The position numbers were made by a program, and so were the translations under genes. A DNA stretch of 64,000 bases from Clitopilus passeckerianus (Eukaryota > Basidiomycota > Agaricomycetes > Agaricales > Entolomataceae). Location: contig CALYLX010000093.1 in the NCBI GenBank assembly GCA_944990035.1, forward strand, positions 223,774-287,773. The letters run 5' to 3'. Below are positions 59,709 to 64,000 of this stretch, piece by piece; positions within the stretch are counted from its first letter, which is position 1, and every line of letters begins with the position of its first letter. Under the pieces are notes generated by a model. That model saw only the letters and a list, made by a program, of their open reading frames with translations, searched no databases and was not told where the DNA came from.

Positions 59709-60950
59709 TCATATTGATCCACTGGTTCTTTGCAAGCCAGAGAAATCTGGTTCCATTGGCTGGATTTCAATGCCTCCACGATTCCTTCCGTTACAACCGA
59801 CGAGGCCCCCTTGACCATGAGAGTATGTCTTCGTTGTCGGAGCTCTGCTTTCCTTCTCTTTGAGCAATGCACTTGACGCTGATGCAATCGGTATCGTATA
59901 TGTACATTGTCTGAGAGCTGTAAGGTCGGAAATGAGGGAGTCAAGAGCATATTCTTCGCCTTCCTTCTTTGAGAAGGTGGAGTCTGAGATTTGGAGGAAT
60001 CTCAGGGTCTCGCGATTATGGTTAAGTGCGAGATAGAGGTCCTTGTTAGTCGGACCAGAAATCTTCCTCAGTACGACTTGTGTTAGTCGAGGTACTTGAC
60101 TCTCAAAAAATCGTCGAATATGAGTGCCGTTCACCTGTCCGCTAACGGAGCGTATGCCGAGCTGGTTTAGACTGCATGGCAATGGGCGAACGTCAACGTT
60201 ATCGTTGGCACATATTCTAGGATGTTCGCTAGGCGAGGGGATTCAATTTGGGTTCTAAGAAATGTCTGATTTGACATACTTGCCAAGAGTCAAATCCAAG
60301 CTACGAAGACGAGGCCACTTCTGAAGTAGTCGTAGAACATCTTCAACTCCAATCCCACGAATGAGGAGTGGATCGTCCCTATCTGAGCCCAGATCCAGAG
60401 TGAGGTCGCCACAGATGAGTACCCTATTGAGCTTTGAGAGCGCTGAGAAGTAACCTCCGCAGAGGGAAGAAGGAACGGGGTGTAGGTCAAGTTGTATGAG
60501 GGATGTGGCGGCGGCAAGAATGTCATTCGCAGCCTTCACTCAAACCTCTCTTCATTGGAAAGGTGTGTCCAATGTGAAAGCTGGGAGTAAAACATTAATG
60601 AAAACCCCTCCATTAACAGGGCCCTTTTGGGGCGCAGTTGCAGGCAACGAGCAACTGAGACTACACTAGCCTCATCCTCGAGCCGATTTTCGATATCCTG
60701 GCAGGTATCGAACCGAGCATGCAGCCGGAAGAATAAGTCCAGAATGGGTGTCCAGGCGCGACTGACTGTTCCCAGCCGAAAGATATCGCGTCGATAACCG
60801 TAGCTGTAGCATTGGATGGCTTCTTTGGCAATGCGGATCAGAATATCAGTCGGGAGAGCAGTCCCTTTGCGCTGAGGCCAATGTGTGGAGGATTGAAAAT
60901 GAAAGGAGTGGACAATAGCGGCGGGATAGCCCTTGTACCTGGTCGCACGC
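59709..60950 (-). CDS. F-box/LRR-type gene, exon structure incomplete
   Basis: A minus-strand F-box is readable near 60860-60700: LPTDILIRIAKEAIQCYSYG, then RDIFRLGTVSRAWTPILD. Further down come leucine-rich segments, 60287-60535 (LIQLDLHPVPSSLCGGYFSA, LRSLDLTLGK), joined by a good intron (GTATGT, phase 2, about 60225-60285) to 59709 onward (CSLNQLGIRSVSGQVNGTHI, LRFLQISDST). The junction near 60540 between the F-box and LRR parts is not resolved, nor is the start. Near 59870 a second frame (ALKSSQWNQISLACKEPVDQ) looks more natural than the first, hinting at another frame break. It is either a real gene with errors or a decaying one. Confidence 0.5.
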
Positions 60951-61174
60951 CGCGTCGGAAGGTTGTTAAGATCGCCACAACCTTAGCGACGCATTCGAGT
61001 GTGATGAGTATGCTGCCCGTAGAAGTATTCACGGGGTGCACTTGGTCGTAAAGGATTGGAAAATGCCTTCTCCAGATGCTGTTGCTGGAAGGACATGGTT
61101 GCAATTGTGCATATTTCCAGGTTGCACCAATTTTTGCAAGACTGAGTGCAAGGGTAAAAGTATCACCTCTTTGT

Positions 61175-61850
61175 TTATTTCTTAGAGCAAGTTTCCGTGT
61201 GCCGAATATCGAGAGAATTTTCCCTTGAGAAATTCTGGATGCTCGGGGCATCTCCAACTTCAGAGTCCTCTTCATCAGACTGAACGCTATCAGACACACT
61301 CTTCTCGAAGTCGACGTTATGGCAAACCCACCATGTCGGAATCATCATACCTTGGGTTTTCATTAACGATGACGAGCCTAACAGTTGACCATCCCGGTTG
61401 ATTTTCCAAGCTTGGCATAAACGTTACCAAAATCTGGAAGAGATGACATCCATGGCTCTCAATGGGACCCTCGTATCTGTGGAAGCTGAACCAGCATATC
61501 GGTTTCGTAGAGGTCGGGAAAGAAGGGGAACCAGGCAGTAAGAGTAGACTTGACTGCATCGTGGTCCAAAAACAAAAGCCTGATGGTCGAATATTCGATA
61601 TAAGAGCCCGATACTTTGGATAGTTTGACTCGGACAAGTATATGTCGGAGTGAGCCCAAAACGGCACCGCCGCCGGCTGTCCGAGAAGATCGTTGTGTGC
61701 ATTGTTGACCACGTGCTTGATCAATGGAATACGAATCTGACATTGAGTGCAACTTTCACTCCCACAACCCAGGCCACATACCACGCACCAGGTGGACGTT
61801 GATTTCGAGGACGATCCTACATACGTTGTTGCTGGCTTTACGCCGAGCAT
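61175..61850 (-). pseudogene. Fragmentary F-box/LRR-like sequence
   Basis: Three minus-strand frames in this stretch each hold short natural-looking segments (YIEYSTIRLLFLDHDAVKST; FMPSLENQPGWSTVRLVIVN; VSDSVQSDEEDSEVGDAPSI), as in C-terminal parts of mushroom F-box proteins. I could not connect them in one frame by splicing and saw no F-box. It overlaps the start of the plus-strand CCCH gene's upstream region. It is probably a relic. Confidence 0.3.
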
Positions 61851-64000
61851 GGCTGGCAGCTCCCGAGCACCTACCCGGCGCCGTCAAGGCCCTAGCAAAG
61901 CCCGGAATATAGATCGCAATGAAAGCGCCGCTACCCCAACCCCAGGCGAATACATGGTTCGGTTACCCCCAAGAATCCCTGTCAAGGGGGAACCACTGGA
62001 TACTATGATGATGGAAGAGAAGGAGAAGGTTGTGGAACGAACCCCTGTTTTACGAACTTCGGTATGTGGATTATTTGTCTCTGAATGACGTCTAAAAGCT
62101 TATATATTACTCAGAGCCCGCAACCAAAGGCAGCATTGCAAGAGGCCGTACCGGAGAAGCTCTTGCTTTGCAGGAACAGCCAAGCAACCTGAACATTTCT
62201 GAGGTCAGTCGATCAAGCATGTTCTTGTCCCCAAACATTGCCTTGGGTTTCACATTTCCCAACACACCGCGGACGCTGTTTTTGGTGTTTTGGAGGCCTT
62301 GCAATCTTTTCTGATGCATAAGAGCTTTATGCTGATACCCGTGCCATAGTCATCACTGCCGCCAAACGGTCCTCAGCGTCCGCCCTTCCTGGCATTCGGT
62401 CGACCAGTGAGTACATCAAATCGAGCTCTGCTGCACCCATTTCAAAACTGAACTCTGCTTTCATAGGCATATCCAACGACCGCAAGATACGACGACGACT
62501 GCCTGCGCTTCAAACGTGGTACCTGCCCATTTGGTCGTAACTGTTACCGAGTCCACCCCAAAAAAGTACCCTCTGCGGCAACGGCTCCTCCGGAGCCTAT
62601 GGCAGAAGCATCCACCGTTGGAAAAGATGAAAAAGCGATGCCGATAGGAGAACAAACAGTACAGGCTGTTACGGTCGGTCAGAATCTCGACCTGTTAAGC
62701 ATTTATTAACAACTTTATGTCTCAGGACGGCCTCGGAGCCGATACCGATAATCGAGACGGGTGCGATGAGTCGTCACCTTCGGTTGACTTGACTTATTGT
62801 CCTTCAACCTCGAAGCACTTTGACCAGCTCAGCCAAGCGAGCTCTGACCATCCTTCTGAAGGGACCTTGACTGAATCCCCGGTATGGTCTTGGGCCTATG
62901 CTTGTACGCATCCAGACCATTGAAATTAATCCCGCTATAGGCTTCTTCCTCTCCACGTTTGAAAGCCATCCGACCACAAGGACCTCTACAGACAGCACGT
63001 CCCCTCCTCTGTGATGGAGTCAGGACCATCAACTCCCGTACAAGCCGACGGCCCACCTTTGATCACCCTCATGAGGCCGTACTGCCGGAGATGGATGATG
63101 AACAAATGCATACGTGGGGCTCGATGCCATTTCTATCATGCAGATGTTCGTTACACTCCTCCAATTAAAGGTGTTCATCCTAGGCCACGATTTTCTGCCA
63201 TCTGCCCCAAATGGGAAGCAGGTCATTGCATGAGAAACTGGGTCTGTGATTTTGTTCACGGGGACCTAAAATACGAGGATATTGTTCGTACTTCAACCTG
63301 CATCCTCAAAAGTACCGTATTCAAACCATTTAATAGGACTGGATTGAACCCCGTGATAGCCGCCCTATAGCAGCATCTCTCCCTCCTGGCTCTCATGGGG
63401 AGCTCATGCGATTGGATCCATCGGAAAGAGAAAACAAACCACCCCAACCCTCTTGTGCTCCTATCATATGCAGGAGGTGGCTCATAAACGAATGCGGCCA
63501 CGTGTGGACCTGTAAATATGTTCACGAAGACATCGAGTACGACCCGCCCACCACAGAAAGAAGGTTTCCCCTACCTCGATTCAAGGAACTATGTCAAGAT
63601 CCGCAATGTGCTAAGGGTTATGGCTGCGAGTACACTCACAGGGATCTTGATTACAGTGTTAGCACCTCTTTCTCCGTACACCTCCGCGCGTGTGTTGACC
63701 TTCCTAATAGGATTGCTTGTCTACGAGTCAGCTTTCCCAGAAAGCGGAGTCTGTTGCGGAAGAAGCTGGACCTTCCGTTCCCATTTACAATGACCCGCCC
63801 CCAGGGCAACGCCCAAGGCCGCCTTCCCAAAATCCTTGCCTTCTCCATTCCTTTGGTCAATGTCATCAACGGTACCGATGCAAATATGTTCATGAGGATC
63901 TGGAATATGATGCTCCTGTATGTATTTCAATTGCAACACCTTCCGTGCTGGCTTACGAGATTGCTACTTTAGGCACCCGACCTATCAAAACCGAAAGAGG
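61849..64000 (+). CDS. CCCH zinc-finger array protein, truncated by window end
   Basis: Probable RNA-binding protein. Exons: 61849-62061, 62117-62203, 62350-62406, 62467-62673, 62726-62881, 62966-63283, 63337-63657, 63741-63917, 63973 to beyond 64000. All eight junctions are phase 0. At least 512 residues are encoded here. Six CCCH units are visible, five of them C-x7-C-x5-C-x3-H: CLRFKRGTCPFGRNCYRVH, CRRWMMNKCIRGARCHFYH, CPKWEAGHCMRNWVCDFVH, CRRWLINECGHVWTCKYVH and CLLHSFGQCHQRYRCKYVH; one is shorter, CQDPQCAKGYGCEYTH. Most fingers are followed by an acidic D-L/I/V-x-Y step (HEDIEYDPP, HGDLKYEDI). The N-terminus is basic and disordered. The ATG at 61849 is the first in frame, but an earlier exon is possible. 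The third exon's long upstream intron (62204-62349) is the least certain join. Confidence 0.75.

Overview
The window reads as nuclear DNA of a filamentous basidiomycete, most likely an Agaricomycete. Genes sit on both strands and carry many short introns (mostly 45-60 nt, GT..AG). The gene families are ones typical of that group: F-box/LRR proteins, BTB/POZ proteins, an HNH nuclease, a divergent G-protein alpha subunit, a kinase-like protein of the mushroom-expanded type, and a small cysteine-rich secreted protein. I saw no bacterial-type operons, rRNA, CRISPR array or intact transposon. Exon structures were worked out by hand from splice signals, reading phase and remembered family patterns; no database search was possible.

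Layout. 1-4.5 kb: a large low-complexity bZIP transcription factor (-). 5.3-9.6 kb: a tandem F-box locus with two full copies and a 5'-truncated relic between them. 10.9-13.3 kb: a disordered acidic/serine-rich protein (-). 14.3-15.4 kb: a BTB protein (-). 15.9-19.4 kb: a nine-exon RING+RRM protein (-). 19.5-22.3 kb: gene-poor. 22.3-23.1 kb: an Rrg7-like mitochondrial PD-(D/E)XK protein (+). 24.1-25.3 kb: a seven-exon pseudokinase (+). 25.6-27.9 kb: a 17-exon G-alpha gene (-) with one frame break. 27.9-31.5 kb: gene-poor. 31.5-33.2 kb: an F-box-like/LRR-like protein (+). 34.5-35.6 kb: an HNH nuclease (-). 36.4-37.3 kb: a cysteine-rich protein (-) with a frame break. 37.5-40.5 kb: a peroxisomal ABC half-transporter of subfamily D (+). 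40.8-41.9 kb: a second BTB protein (-). 42.9-48.5 kb: a 29-exon SNF2 ATPase with an internal RING finger (+). 48.8-49.2 kb: part of an unrecognised gene (-). 49.7-50.2 kb: a small secreted protein (+). 50.4-51.1 kb: a coiled-coil protein (-). 51.7-52.6 kb: mitochondrial ribosome recycling factor (-). 53.7-55.3 kb: a MACPF-domain protein with a frame break (+). 55.8-56.9 kb: a mitochondrial carrier of the ornithine (Ort1) type with a frame break (+). 57.2-58.9 kb: a Baeyer-Villiger-type flavin monooxygenase (-). 59.7-61.9 kb: degenerate F-box material (-). 61.8-64 kb: a CCCH zinc-finger array that runs off the window end (+).

The genes do not form one pathway. Mitochondrial functions recur (Rrg7-like, recycling factor, ornithine carrier) but are not adjacent and look like ordinary mixing. 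The most interesting features are: very small exons in the G-alpha, RING/RRM and SNF2 genes; catalytic-residue losses in the kinase-like and G-alpha proteins; a six-cysteine secreted peptide; an all-phase-0 CCCH array; and isolated frame breaks in five otherwise conserved genes, mostly at short homopolymers, which suggest residual indels in the assembly more than mass pseudogenisation.
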